Shown here: in pieces, positions 17,415 through 26,389 of the stretch | Layout: each line of letters starts with the position of its first letter | Numbering within the stretch: the stretch's first letter is position 1 | Source: Magnetococcales bacterium | Lineage (GTDB): Bacteria > Pseudomonadota > Magnetococcia > Magnetococcales > Magnetaquicoccaceae | Reading direction: 5' to 3' | DNA length: 35,822 nt | NCBI GenBank assembly: GCA_015231775.1 | Contig: JADGAY010000019.1 | Location: 1 to 35,822 of the forward strand | Position numbers and translations under genes: made by a program | Notes under the pieces: generated by a model | Told to the model about the DNA's origin: nothing | Database searches by the model: none | The model's input: the letters and a program-made list of their open reading frames with translations, nothing else

Positions 17415-17444
17415 CGCTGGGGAGAGCATCCACTCTCCCCAGCG
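17415..17444. terminator. 12-bp perfect hairpin between convergent genes
   Basis: Arms 17415-17426 (CGCTGGGGAGAG) and 17433-17444 pair perfectly around a 6-base loop, 8 bases after the stop of the diguanylate cyclase gene. The next gene converges on it from the other strand. There is no T run on either side, so if it terminates transcription it is not the textbook intrinsic type. Confidence 0.5.
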
Positions 17445-17488
17445 TGTCGAACCGCGGGTCTGGCCACCCAACCCGTCAGCCGGTTCAC

Positions 17489-18475
17489 CTATAGGACAAA
17501 GCTTCGATCCGATCCCGGCACCCGACCGGTTTGCATGCATTTGATCATGTGCAGCAATGCTGGACTGATCACGCCGTTCGGGCTGCCATCCGATTTGACA
17601 TGCGGAGTCTGGTCGGTCAGGAAATAGGAGTGCCCCTTGAGCTGGTCGAATCTACCGTTGAACCCATCACAGTCTGCCGCATAGACATTCCGTTGCACCT
17701 GATCCATATTCTCGGGTCCATAGTGGCCGAGACGCCTGGTGAACTCCCCCACCCGCATGCCGTTGGCTCCCCGACTGGCCATCAAGGCCTTGTCGTCGTT
17801 GGCGTAGTAGACCACGACATTGCGACTGATCTCGGTAAGAGTACGTCCCGGTTGACCGGATTCCAGGGACTCATCCGGCACATCCGCGGCGATCATGAAC
17901 AGGTTGCGGAACATGTACGGCAGGGATCCCCCGCCAAACCCCTTGGCAAAATTGTCAATGGTTTTGACCAGCACCCGATTGCCCATGGAGTGGGACAGAA
18001 CGTTGATCCGCTTCAAACACGGCACCTCAATTTGGCCAGGCTGTTTCTGCCAATCCAGGAATTTTCCCAGCAGACGTCCAAGCATGGGAGCCGAGGCGTC
18101 GGCGGTGGCCTGATCGTCCCAGTAGTCCAACAGGACGCCCGGATCGTCATCCGTGGGCCACATGATGGTCAGCACCTCCACCAAACCGGGCGCCGCTCTG
18201 TCCAGGAGGGACTGGAGATCCGAAGCACGTTGGAACACATCCTCCGGGGTGTTGGAGAAGCCATGGATGTACAGAAGCAGTTCCTGGGCGTTGGACGCCT
18301 TGAGCCGTCGAAAAAGGGCAGGGCTCATGATCTCCGTGATTTGTTTGGTCTTGTCATCGCGCTCACAGAAGAAGATGGAAAAGCAGGGTTGGTTGTTTTT
18401 GGAATCGAAGGTGAGGGTCCGACCTTCTTCCGACACGCAGGATTCATTGGGGGTACGGTTTGTGATGAACAGCAT
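17489..18475 (-). CDS. DUF900-like alpha/beta hydrolase
   Basis: A 328-aa soluble protein. LLLYIHGFSNTPEDVF provides the oxyanion-hole HG motif, and INVLSHSMGNRVL the nucleophile elbow with S163 in SHSMG. Probable acid and histidine residues lie in the region of AADVPDE and RLGHYGPEN. The pattern matches DUF900-type alpha/beta hydrolases, whose substrates are mostly unknown. The start is the ATG at 18475 with AGGAG 7 bases upstream; a longer frame to 18634 is not supported. The base composition is less GC-rich than the neighbours, and an AT-rich gene-poor tract lies just upstream, so horizontal acquisition is possible. Confidence 0.8.
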   Translation of the reverse strand: MLFITNRTPNESCVSEEGRTLTFDSKNNQPCFSIFFCERDDKTKQITEIMSPALFRRLKASNAQELLLYIHGFSNTPEDVFQRASDLQSLLDRAAPGLVEVLTIMWPTDDDPGVLLDYWDDQATADASAPMLGRLLGKFLDWQKQPGQIEVPCLKRINVLSHSMGNRVLVKTIDNFAKGFGGGSLPYMFRNLFMIAADVPDESLESGQPGRTLTEISRNVVVYYANDDKALMASRGANGMRVGEFTRRLGHYGPENMDQVQRNVYAADCDGFNGRFDQLKGHSYFLTDQTPHVKSDGSPNGVISPALLHMIKCMQTGRVPGSDRSFVL

Positions 18476-19275
18476 GATCGATCTCCTATGTTGGTGATGA
18501 TAGCCCTGAAAGACAAAAACCACTTCTGCGATTGTCAGGCATGCATGGTCAAGAGAACCGACGCAGAACCCCTTGGTACGCAAGAAACCCTTGCTGTTGT
18601 GCGTGGTTGCGAAGCCAGACCAATGAGATGCCAAACGTCACCGGGTTCCGCCACGATCGACGCCACCCGTGACAACACGATCGTGAAAAACCCAGCCAAA
18701 AAGCCCATGAAAAACAACTACAATTTAGTATAAGTGAGAAAATTGTATCAATATTATTGCGCCTGATCGATCAAAGGGCCAGCAAACGGTAACCAGGGAC
18801 CAAAACAGATAAAACCTTATATTGAATAATTCACCCCGATCTGGCTGATTCAAGTTCATAAAACATAGTTTCAAATGCACCATGGATCAACCAAAAAAAA
18901 TTAAAACTACCAAAAAAAGCGATTTCGAACCTTTCAATGCGATCCATGACCATACATACAAAGATGATTTCAATATTCAATTTAATTGTTATTATCTATG
19001 TCAATTAAGTAATTATTTAAGTAATACATTTGCGCGCCAGGCGTCCAAAATCCGGCAGTCGCGGATGATTGCCTGTGCGAACCCCTTGTTTCACATGGTG
19101 AATCGTCAGATGCCGAAGTTACCTTGTCGGCAACGAGCCTTGCTTACGCTCGAAACCGCACCCTCATAGTTGCAACAGTCAAAACGACAAATTCCGAGCT
19201 GGGTGCAGGTTAACCTATGAATCAACAGCTTGCCACAAGCGCTTGCCCGCGCGCCGGATCTTGAAGCCTGTTACC
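18476..19275. other. 800-base gene-poor tract with an AT-rich core
   Basis: No convincing gene. By eye the stretch from about 18720 to 19030 has only about 30% GC, against well over 60% around it, with runs of A and T and no G/C-rich codon pattern. A 95-codon frame (18882-19169, + strand, starting MDQPKKIKTTKK) crosses from the AT-rich to the GC-rich part and has no recognisable family. A 60-codon frame (18535-18717, - strand) begins with a hydrophobic stretch just upstream of the hydrolase but lacks support. The tract looks like the remains of an insertion or a transferred segment. Confidence 0.4.
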
Positions 19276-20133
19276 CTACGCGAACAGCAACGTGGAGAGC
19301 TTCTGCCGATAGGCCCGGATCAACGGGTGGCCGGGCCCCAACAGATCAAACACCCGCAGCAGAGCCTTGCGTCCCGCGTCATCCCCATGACTCCGGTCGC
19401 GACGCACCACCTCCAGGAAGCAATCCATCCCCTCGGCGTACTGCTCCCGGGCCACCAACGCCTCCCCCAGCGCCATGCGCGCCTCGAGATCCTCCGGACG
19501 CTCCGCCACCCGCCCCCTCAAAGAGTCCAGATCCGCCTCCGCGGCGCCGAACGCCAACCGGGCGATCAGGGCCTTGGCCTCGACCCGCTCGCGATCCCTG
19601 GGCTTCAAACGCTCCAGGGCCGTCCGGGCCCCATCCGGATCACCCAACTCCAGGGCCACCCGCGCCATGCCCAAAAGGGCCTCTCCGTGGGTCTCATCCA
19701 AGGCCAACGCCTGCCGATAGTGATCCGCCGCCCGTTCCCAGTCGCTCGCCCCCTCGGCCAATCGGGCCGCCCCCACCTGTTTGTCCGCCTCGCCGGGCAG
19801 CGACTGATCCAGAAAGCGCCGAACCTGCACCTCCGGCAGGGCGCCGGTGAACTCGTCAACCATCTCCCCATCCACGAACAGCTTGACCGCCGGAATCCCC
19901 CGCACCCCATACCGGCGCGCCAACTCCGGATCACGATCCGAGTCGATCTTGGCCAGATGGAACCGGCCATCCATCTCCACGGCCAGTTTCTCCAGAATCG
20001 GCCCCAAAGTACGACAGGGACCGCACCAACTGGCCCAGAAATCCACCAGCACCGGCACGCTCCGGGAGCGCTCCAGAACCTCGCGCGCAAAGGTTCCGCC
20101 ATCCACATTACCGATCCACCGTGATTCAGCCAT
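19276..20133 (-). CDS. CnoX-like thioredoxin-TPR fusion
   Basis: A 285-aa protein with an N-terminal thioredoxin domain (residues about 1-110) and a C-terminal TPR-like helical region (about 115-285). The active site is WASWCGPC with C37 and C40 both present. The cis-proline loop is VRGIPAVKLF. This architecture matches CnoX/YbbN, a chaperone-redox protein that hands clients to GroEL and protects cysteines. The E. coli protein lacks the first cysteine, while alphaproteobacterial members such as that of Caulobacter keep CXXC, as here. GGGAG lies 9 bases before the start. It is downstream of fliI on the same strand but 361 bases away, so probably a separate unit. Confidence 0.88.
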   Translation of the reverse strand: MAESRWIGNVDGGTFAREVLERSRSVPVLVDFWASWCGPCRTLGPILEKLAVEMDGRFHLAKIDSDRDPELARRYGVRGIPAVKLFVDGEMVDEFTGALPEVQVRRFLDQSLPGEADKQVGAARLAEGASDWERAADHYRQALALDETHGEALLGMARVALELGDPDGARTALERLKPRDRERVEAKALIARLAFGAAEADLDSLRGRVAERPEDLEARMALGEALVAREQYAEGMDCFLEVVRRDRSHGDDAGRKALLRVFDLLGPGHPLIRAYRQKLSTLLFA

Positions 20134-20282
20134 CCCTTTCCACTCCCATGCATGTTACAAAAATTTCAATTCAATCAATACCATCACCGGGATGATATGG
20201 ACCCGCCCCGTTGGCAACGGCCTGGGCATGAGCCAACGTGTGGACAGCCGCATTCACAGACCATGAACGGGAGGGATCTGAC

Positions 20283-20400
20283 CTGAAGACTACTGCAAAC
20301 GGTTTGGATTTGGCAAAGAATATCATGCAGGTGCATGGGTGCGGATTCGAACGGGAACAAGCGGTCAAGCGACACGAACAGGAACGGCGCGGTAGTCAAC
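20283..20400 (+). pseudogene. Remnant of an IS110-family transposase N-terminus
   Basis: The + strand reads LKTTANGLDLAKNIMQVHG, which closely resembles the N-terminal RNase H-like motif of IS110-family transposases, with the first catalytic aspartate in GLDLAKN. After VHG the similarity moves to another frame (GADSNGNK), as if one G had been added in a GGG run near 20338-20340. Beyond about 25 residues no further similarity can be followed in any frame, so this is a short, frameshifted fragment. It lies in the 361-base gap between the thioredoxin-TPR gene and fliI, and I see nothing else there. No terminal repeats were found. Confidence 0.45.
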
Positions 20401-20494
20401 AGCAGCGCAGACACACCACTGTCGGGGAGACGCATGAACCGGCCTGGAAAGTTGCGCACCAGGCCAGTTCTGCAAAGGATTTTGACAAAGGCTA

Positions 20495-21856
20495 TCAGGC
20501 GGCGCGGGCGTTGGTCTGGGTGGCCTGCAGCGTGGAGAAGACCCGACCCAACTGGCGGATGCTCTCCTCCATCCCACACCCCTGGGACACCGGTTGACGC
20601 AGAAAGTCGCGAATCGGCTTGATGAGCTTCAAGGCCATGTCGATGCGCGGGTTGGAGCCCTGCACGTAGGCGCCGATGTTGATCATGTCCTCGGCCTGGG
20701 TGTAGGCGGCCAGGGACTCGCGCAGTTGTCCGGCCCACCCCTTCTGGGTCTCGCCGGCCAGATCGCTCATCAGACGGGAGAGGGATCCCAACACGTCGAT
20801 GGCCGGATAGTGGTTGGAGGAAGCCAGATCGCGCGAGAGCACGAAGTGACCGTCCAGGATACCACGCACCGCGTCCACGATCGGATCCTGCAGGTCGTCC
20901 CCCTCCATGAGGACGGTATAGAGCCCGGTGATGCTCCCCTCGCCGCTGTCCCGACCGGCCCGTTCCAGCAGACGCGGCAGCAGCATGAAGGTCGAGGGCG
21001 GATAACCGCGACTGGTGGGCGGTTCACCCCGCGCCAGCCCGACCTCGCGTTGCGCCATGGCAAAACGGGTCAAGGAGTCCATCAACAGCAGCACATGCTG
21101 CTGACGGGCGCGGAAATACTCGGCGATCGAGGTGGCCAGATGAGCCGCGCGCAACCGCAACAGGGGCGGCTGATCGGAGGTGGCCACCACCACCACGGAG
21201 CGCTGCATCCCCTCCGGACCCAGATCCTTTTCCAGAAACTCCACCACCTCGCGGCCACGTTCGCCGACTAAGGCGATCACGTTGACATCCGCCTCGGTGT
21301 AACGGGCCATCATGCCCAGCAGCGTGCTCTTGCCCACGCCGGAACCCGAGAAGATCCCCACCCGCTGGCCGCGTCCGATGGTCAACAGACCGTTGATCGC
21401 CCGCACCCCCAGATCGAGACTCTCGGAGATGCGCCGGCGGTGCAACGGATTGATCGGCTCGGCGTGCAACGGGGTGAATTCGGAGAGATGGAGCGGCGGA
21501 CCGTGATCGATCGGCACCCCCGTCGGCCCCAACACCCGACCCAGCAGCGCCTCGCCCACCCCCACCATCTCCGCCCGTCCACGCGAGACGATCAGGCTTC
21601 CCGGATGGATCCCCTTGATCGCCCCCAAAGGCATCAGCAACAGGGCATCACTGCGGAATCCCACCACCTCGGCGCGAATCGCCGGCGAGCCGTCATCCGG
21701 ATAGACCTCGCACATATCGCCGATCGAGGCCGAGGGGCCCTCCCCCTCGATCAGAAGACCCAACACCTGCGCCACCTTGCCGGTGCGCTTCATGCCGAGT
21801 CCGCGCCGCGCCGACTCCTGATAGTCACGCCAGGGCAGTTCCAGGTCGAAATTCAT
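20495..21856 (-). CDS. fliI: Flagellum-specific ATPase FliI
   Basis: Hexameric ATPase of the flagellar type III export apparatus. The chosen ATG at 21856 overlaps the fliH stop (ATGA) and gives 453 aa. A P-loop GSGVGKST (171-178), catalytic E199 in LVGERGREV and Walker B aspartate D260 in LLLMDSLTRFAMAQRE are present. The FliI/SctN-type segment GEPPTSRGYPPSTF separates it from the F1 beta subunit. The N-terminal roughly 20 residues, which in other species bind FliH, are retained. Last gene of the flgB-flgC-fliE-fliF-fliG-fliH-fliI run. Its usual partner fliJ is not found downstream. Confidence 0.96.
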   Translation of the reverse strand: MNFDLELPWRDYQESARRGLGMKRTGKVAQVLGLLIEGEGPSASIGDMCEVYPDDGSPAIRAEVVGFRSDALLLMPLGAIKGIHPGSLIVSRGRAEMVGVGEALLGRVLGPTGVPIDHGPPLHLSEFTPLHAEPINPLHRRRISESLDLGVRAINGLLTIGRGQRVGIFSGSGVGKSTLLGMMARYTEADVNVIALVGERGREVVEFLEKDLGPEGMQRSVVVVATSDQPPLLRLRAAHLATSIAEYFRARQQHVLLLMDSLTRFAMAQREVGLARGEPPTSRGYPPSTFMLLPRLLERAGRDSGEGSITGLYTVLMEGDDLQDPIVDAVRGILDGHFVLSRDLASSNHYPAIDVLGSLSRLMSDLAGETQKGWAGQLRESLAAYTQAEDMINIGAYVQGSNPRIDMALKLIKPIRDFLRQPVSQGCGMEESIRQLGRVFSTLQATQTNARAA

Positions 21857-23037
21857 GACGCCTCCGTGAAGATCTCGTCGATGGCCAACTCTTCCACCCG
21901 ATCCTCGGGATCCAGATCCGCACCAGACCAGTCGTCCTCGGCCAAGGCGCCCCAATCCTCCCCGCCGATCAACTCTTCACCACCGAACGCCGCTTCGGCC
22001 AGCTCTTCACCACCGAGCGCCGCTTCGGCCAGCTCTTCACCACCGAACGCCGCTTCGGCCAGCTCTTCACCACCGAGCGCCGCTTCGGCCAGCTCTTCAC
22101 CACCGAGCGCCGCTTCGGCGGCCACGGCCAGCGCGGCGGGAGCCAACGCCGTCAGCGCGGCAGGGGCCAACGTCTCCTCCTTGGCCCGCGCAACGACGGG
22201 CATGGGCGGACGGATGGGACGATTCGGCACGCTGCCCGGATCCGGGGTGAGCGGAACCGGTTCCCGAGCCGCGGCCAACGTGGCCGCCTCCCGCGCCCGC
22301 TCGGCGATGTCCGGCACATCCATGGCATCCAGACGCTCCTGGAGATACTCGCGCATGGCGAGTTCCACCTCCTTGAGCTGGATCTCCAGATTGTCCTCCA
22401 GACCGCCGAAATCGCTCTCCAGATGGACCGCGCCCGAGGTCAACGTCGGATCCGCCTCGATGTTCAGATTGCCGAAAGCTCGAATCCGTTCCAGAATCCG
22501 CGCATTGCCCGGCGACACCCGGATCACGATCCCCTTGCGTCCAGAGGCGCGCTTGAGAATCCGCTTGACCCGCTCGGCCACGATCTCGGGTTTGATCGTC
22601 AATTCGGTGGCGATCAAGTCGCGGATCAGCACCAGGGTGGTCTCGACCAGATAGCGCTCCGCGCCGGCCAGAATGCGTTCGTGAAGCTGCTCGAGATTGG
22701 AGAGCACCCCTTCGAGTCGCGGGAGCATGGCGTGGATCTCGCGCTCCACCCGCTCCTCGCCGGCCTTGAGTCCGGCGGCCTCGGCGGCGGCGAAAACCCG
22801 TTGATAGACCTCCCGCTCCATCTGCTCCAGACGCCGGGCGTGCAACTCCTCGGCTGAAATCTCCGGCTCCTTCTTGGGCGGCACCACCACGGGCAGTCGT
22901 CCATCCGGACGCAACCGCAAGAAGTGCTCTCCCTTGATCTCGCGCGGCGCGTCGAGCAGGGCGCCAATCCCCACCCGACGGCACTCCAACCCGCCGGCAT
23001 CGGCCTTGATGATCTCCGCAACGTTACTCTCGGACAC
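21853..23037 (-). CDS. fliH: Flagellar assembly protein FliH with repeat-bearing C-terminal extension
   Basis: FliH regulates the FliI ATPase and links it to the export gate and C-ring. The 394-aa protein starts at GTG with AAGGGA upstream. The core (about residues 60-245) has a coiled-coil stretch and the FliH/V-type ATPase subunit E-like domain (LVETTLVLIRDLIATELTI, VRVSPGNARI, ADPTLTSGAVHLESDFG). Most FliH proteins end soon after this domain. Here about 145 further residues follow: a proline/alanine-rich linker, five copies of the decapeptide EAALGGEELA (or EAAFGGEELA) at about 308-357, and a strongly acidic tail (EDWGALAEDDW...). Placement between fliG and fliI confirms identity. The tail's role is unknown. 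Confidence 0.93.
   Translation of the reverse strand: MSESNVAEIIKADAGGLECRRVGIGALLDAPREIKGEHFLRLRPDGRLPVVVPPKKEPEISAEELHARRLEQMEREVYQRVFAAAEAAGLKAGEERVEREIHAMLPRLEGVLSNLEQLHERILAGAERYLVETTLVLIRDLIATELTIKPEIVAERVKRILKRASGRKGIVIRVSPGNARILERIRAFGNLNIEADPTLTSGAVHLESDFGGLEDNLEIQLKEVELAMREYLQERLDAMDVPDIAERAREAATLAAAREPVPLTPDPGSVPNRPIRPPMPVVARAKEETLAPAALTALAPAALAVAAEAALGGEELAEAALGGEELAEAAFGGEELAEAALGGEELAEAAFGGEELIGGEDWGALAEDDWSGADLDPEDRVEELAIDEIFTEAS
21971..22120 (-). repeat. Minisatellite: five 30-bp tandem units within fliH
   Basis: Five exactly adjacent 30-base units begin at 21971, 22001, 22031, 22061 and 22091. They are almost identical, differing mainly at one A/G position (GAACGCC against GAGCGCC) that alternates leucine and phenylalanine in the encoded decapeptide, plus single changes at the two ends. 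Because the unit is a multiple of three, gain or loss of units keeps fliH in frame. Such near-identity at the DNA level suggests recent slippage or gene conversion. Confidence 0.95.
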
Positions 23038-23118
23038 GGATCGCTTCCCTTGTCGTGGATCGGGTTACAACCTGGAACCAGTCAGGTGATCCCCAGGATG
23101 GAATCACCCGACAGCCCC

Positions 23119-24213
23119 TTACAGCACCACGTCGTCGGTGCCCTTGCCCATGATGACGATGGCACCCTCGGCCTCGAGACGACGCGCCGCCTTGAGAATG
23201 CTCTGCTGGGCGGATTCGACGTCGGCGACCTTCACCGGTCCCATCATCTCCAGATCCTCGCGCAGCATCTCCGCCGCGCGTTCGGACATGTTCTGGAAGA
23301 ACTTCTCCTTGAGTCGATCGTCGGTCCCCTTGAGGGCCGAAAGCAGCTCGTCGTTGTTGACCTCGCGCAACAGGGTCTGGAAGCTCTTGTCGTCCATGAG
23401 CAGCAGATCCTCGAACAGGAACATCTCCTTGCGCACCTCCTCGGCGAGGGGATTGTCCTCCTCGTCAAGATAGGCCAACAGCTTGTCGGAGAGGTCGCGG
23501 CTCATCATGTTCAACAGCTCCGCCACCTTCTTGACACCACCACCACCCTCCTTCGCATATCCACCCCGGGTGGCGCCCAACGCCTCGAGTTCGGTCAACA
23601 GGGACTCCTCGATATCCTCCAGCGCCCCAGGCGGCAGACTGCCGAGCTTGGCCATGCGCAGGATCACCTCCTGCTGCACGTCGCTGATCAAATAATCGAC
23701 CACATAGGAGGCCTGCTCCACCTGCAACTGGGACAGGATCAACGCGATGCTCTGGGGATGCTCGTTGGCCAGGAAGGTGGCCACCAGCGTTGGCTCCATG
23801 GCATTGAGGATCTCCCAGGGGGTGTTCTTGGGCCCCTGCTGCAACTCCTTGAGGAACTGACGCGCCTTCTCCTTGCCCAGGGCCTTGGAGATCATGTCCT
23901 TGACCTTGTTCATGCCGCCGCGCACGTCGAACTGCTGCAACTCGAACCGGTCCAAAAACTCCTGACGCACCGCCCGCACCACCTCCTGGGGGGTGCTGCC
24001 GATCCGGGCGATGGTGCGGGTCAACTCGCGCACCTCGTCCTCCTGCATCCCATCCAGGATCTTCTTCACATCCTCGTCGGCCAGGGACAGGATGAAGATC
24101 GCCGCCTTCTCCTTGCCGGTCAGCTTGGTGCGCGAACTGATCTTGCGCTTCGGCACCGCTTCCCCAGCCGGATCGTTCCAGACTTCGTTGTCAACAACCG
24201 CTGCTTCCGCCAT
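23119..24213 (-). CDS. fliG: Flagellar motor switch protein FliG
   Basis: C-ring protein that receives torque from MotA and joins the MS ring (FliF) to FliM. The 364-aa protein begins with a hydrophilic extension of about 30 residues, followed by LTGKEKAAIFILSLADEDV, the start of the FliF-binding domain. The middle domain carries the EHPQSIALILSQL motif. The C-terminal torque domain has the charged helix region (LLREVNNDELLSALKG, LKEKFFQNMSERAAEMLRED). All three armadillo-like domains are present. GAGAGGA lies 7 bases before the ATG. fliF precedes it by 48 bases and fliH follows after 81 bases. Confidence 0.96.
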   Translation of the reverse strand: MAEAAVVDNEVWNDPAGEAVPKRKISSRTKLTGKEKAAIFILSLADEDVKKILDGMQEDEVRELTRTIARIGSTPQEVVRAVRQEFLDRFELQQFDVRGGMNKVKDMISKALGKEKARQFLKELQQGPKNTPWEILNAMEPTLVATFLANEHPQSIALILSQLQVEQASYVVDYLISDVQQEVILRMAKLGSLPPGALEDIEESLLTELEALGATRGGYAKEGGGGVKKVAELLNMMSRDLSDKLLAYLDEEDNPLAEEVRKEMFLFEDLLLMDDKSFQTLLREVNNDELLSALKGTDDRLKEKFFQNMSERAAEMLREDLEMMGPVKVADVESAQQSILKAARRLEAEGAIVIMGKGTDDVVL

Positions 24214-24261
24214 GGATCCGTCCTCTCCACATAAACCTTTAAGTTAGGTCACAAACCGGCA

Positions 24262-25905
24262 TCAATCTTCCTGCAACAACCAGGAACGCAGGATCTCGCG
24301 GGCTTCGTCCGGATGCTCGCTGATCATCTGCTGCGTCAGCTTGATGTTGCGATCCGGCGTGCGCATGCGCATCGGCTGCTCGGTGGGCAGGGTACCCACC
24401 CCCTCGGCCACGAGTTGCGCTTCCAACTCGGCCACCGCCGCCGGCACGCCACTCGAATCCGGCACCTTCTCGCCCAGCAGCAGACGCATGACCATCGGCT
24501 TGAGGACGAAGAAGAGCAGCAGCAGGATGATGATCCCCAGACCAACCTGGAGATAAATCTCCGGACGTTCCCAGAACTTGACCGTCTGCTCCAGACCACC
24601 GGTGAGGGGTTCGAACGGCGCACTGGTCACCTGAATGGTGTCGCCGCGCTGGGTGCGGAAACCCACCGCCTGCTCGATGATCTTCTGGAGCTGCGCCAAC
24701 TCGTCGGAGGTGCGCTCCTTGTAGACATCCTTGCTCTTGTTGTTCGGGTCGGACTCGTAGTGACCATCGACCAGGACCGCGATGGAGAGCCGTTGAATGG
24801 TGCCGACCGGCAGCACGATCTTGTTGACGGTCTTGCTGATCTCATAGTTGGTGGTCTCGCGCTCCACGCTGCGCGACTGCTCGGAACCGCTTCCGCTCGA
24901 CTTCACCTTGTCGTTGGCATCGTTGGGACGCACGCCCGGCACGCCGCTCTCGCCAAAGGAGCCACGGCTGCTTTCGTTGACCGTCTGTTCGCTGCGGGCC
25001 ACCTGCCCTTCGGGATCGAACTTCTCCTCGCTGCGCTCCACCCGCTTGAGATCCAGCTCCGCAGTGATGCGCACGATGCTGCGGCTCACGCCGCTGGCAT
25101 TCACCCCCACCACCTTGTCCAACATCGCCTGGGCGCGATCCTCGAGGGTCTTTTCCACCTGACGCTGGAGGCTCAGGCTCTCCTCGGCGGGCATGCGACC
25201 ATCGGCGGTGACCGCCTTCTTGCTCGAGATCAAATTTCCCTTGTGATCGAGCAGCGTGACATCCGACTCCTCCAACCCCTCCACCGCCGAGGCCACCAGA
25301 TGGGTGATCCCCTCGATCTGCTTGGCATTCAAGGGGCGGGAGAGTTCCATCACCACCGAGGCGGTGGCCCGCTTCTCCTCGGAGACGAACAGGGACTTCT
25401 TGGGCAGCACCAGATGCACCCGCGCCTTGCTCACCGCGTCGATGCTCTCGATGGTGCGCGCCAGCTCACCCTGAAGACCGCGCTGGAAGTTCATCCGTTG
25501 CAGAAAGTCGGTCATGCCGACCAGATTGGTCTTGTCGAAGATCTCGAAACCGGTGCCGGTCCCCTGTTTGGGCAGACCCTGGCTGGCCAGATCCAACCGC
25601 GCGTTGTAGAGCTTGTTGGCCGGCACCTCGATGGTGGTACCACCCATCGAGAGCTGATACGGCACGTTCATCGTGGTGAGTTGCGCCACCACCTTGCCGG
25701 CCTCGGCCTCCGGGAGTCCGGAATAGAGCACCTTGTAACTGGGCCGGGTGGCAAACCAGATGATCGCCGTCAAGGCCAGTGCCGTGGCGGCCACGGCCAA
25801 CAGCAATCCGTTGCGCCCGCCCAGCGGGAGACGCTCCAGAAACCGCGTGAAAACTTCCGCTGGTGCCTCGGAGCGGGCAGCCATCGCGCTCGTCGCCTCT
25901 GCCAT
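24262..25905 (-). CDS. fliF: Flagellar MS-ring protein FliF
   Basis: Forms the MS ring in the inner membrane, the base on which the flagellum is built. It has 547 aa with TM1 at about residues 32-51 (LLLAVAATALALTAIIWFAT) and TM2 at about 451-470 (YLQVGLGIIILLLLFFVL). Between them are ring-building domains: PSYKVLYSGLPEAEAGKVV, GFEIFDKTNLVGMTDF and ARVHLVLPKKSLFV. The C-terminal segment after TM2 ends in HPDEAREILRSWLLQED, the FliG-binding helices. Length and order are normal. The 136-base gap to fliE is the largest within this operon and holds no recognised gene. Confidence 0.97.
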   Translation of the reverse strand: MAEATSAMAARSEAPAEVFTRFLERLPLGGRNGLLLAVAATALALTAIIWFATRPSYKVLYSGLPEAEAGKVVAQLTTMNVPYQLSMGGTTIEVPANKLYNARLDLASQGLPKQGTGTGFEIFDKTNLVGMTDFLQRMNFQRGLQGELARTIESIDAVSKARVHLVLPKKSLFVSEEKRATASVVMELSRPLNAKQIEGITHLVASAVEGLEESDVTLLDHKGNLISSKKAVTADGRMPAEESLSLQRQVEKTLEDRAQAMLDKVVGVNASGVSRSIVRITAELDLKRVERSEEKFDPEGQVARSEQTVNESSRGSFGESGVPGVRPNDANDKVKSSGSGSEQSRSVERETTNYEISKTVNKIVLPVGTIQRLSIAVLVDGHYESDPNNKSKDVYKERTSDELAQLQKIIEQAVGFRTQRGDTIQVTSAPFEPLTGGLEQTVKFWERPEIYLQVGLGIIILLLLFFVLKPMVMRLLLGEKVPDSSGVPAAVAELEAQLVAEGVGTLPTEQPMRMRTPDRNIKLTQQMISEHPDEAREILRSWLLQED

Positions 25906-26041
25906 GTTCAGGTATCCTCAACGCATAAAGACAAATAAAAGAATGGGACCGCCTTGTCCAACCCGACACGATTCCCGACCTGTACATCCGTGGATCCACC
26001 ACGACCAGGCCGAAAGGGGATCTCCCTTCACGGAATCAGGG

Positions 26042-26356
26042 TCACGCCGGCATGCTCATCACTTCCCGATAGACCTCCAGGGCCTTGTTGCGCACCTGCA
26101 TCAACAGACGCATGTGCAACTCGGCCTTGGATCCGGCGATCTGCGCCTCGTGAATACTCACCCCGGCATTGCCCAGGAGCGCCTTTTCACTCAAATCCTT
26201 GGCCTCCCTGCCCAGCCGGTCGGTCTCCTTGATCTGCCGGGCCAGGGTCACGGAAAAATCCTCCCAGTGACCACCACCGCCATCCCCCCCGGTGATCGAT
26301 GGGCTGGAGAGGTTGATGGGCGGCAGAGGCGTGGTGCCTATCGGATTGATGGACAT
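26042..26356 (-). CDS. fliE: Flagellar hook-basal body protein FliE
   Basis: Small protein that joins the MS ring to the proximal rod. It has 104 aa. After a variable proline/glycine-rich N-terminus comes the conserved FliE core: DFSVTLARQIKETDRLGREA, NAGVSIHEAQIAGSKAELHMRLLMQVRNKALEVYREVMSMP. The EVYREVM(S/N)MPA ending is typical. AAGGAG lies 7 bases before the ATG. It sits between flgC and fliF as in many flagellar clusters. Confidence 0.96.
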   Translation of the reverse strand: MSINPIGTTPLPPINLSSPSITGGDGGGGHWEDFSVTLARQIKETDRLGREAKDLSEKALLGNAGVSIHEAQIAGSKAELHMRLLMQVRNKALEVYREVMSMPA

Positions 26357-26389
26357 CGGTTGACTCCTTGATATTCTTCCCTAATACAA

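Noticed and set aside
18535-18717. Small - strand gene with a hydrophobic N-terminus upstream of the hydrolase
   Set aside because: TTG start, no ribosome site and no recognisable family; the hydrophobic run is short and lies in compositionally unusual DNA.
18882-19169. 95-aa + strand gene in the AT-rich tract
   Set aside because: The frame spans a sharp change in base composition, has no clear ribosome site and the translation resembles nothing I know.
21971-22120. CRISPR array
   Set aside because: Units are directly adjacent with no spacers and lie inside an open fliH frame, so this is a coding minisatellite.
24313-25938. 541-codon + strand open frame over fliF
   Set aside because: Antisense shadow of fliF with no motif of its own.
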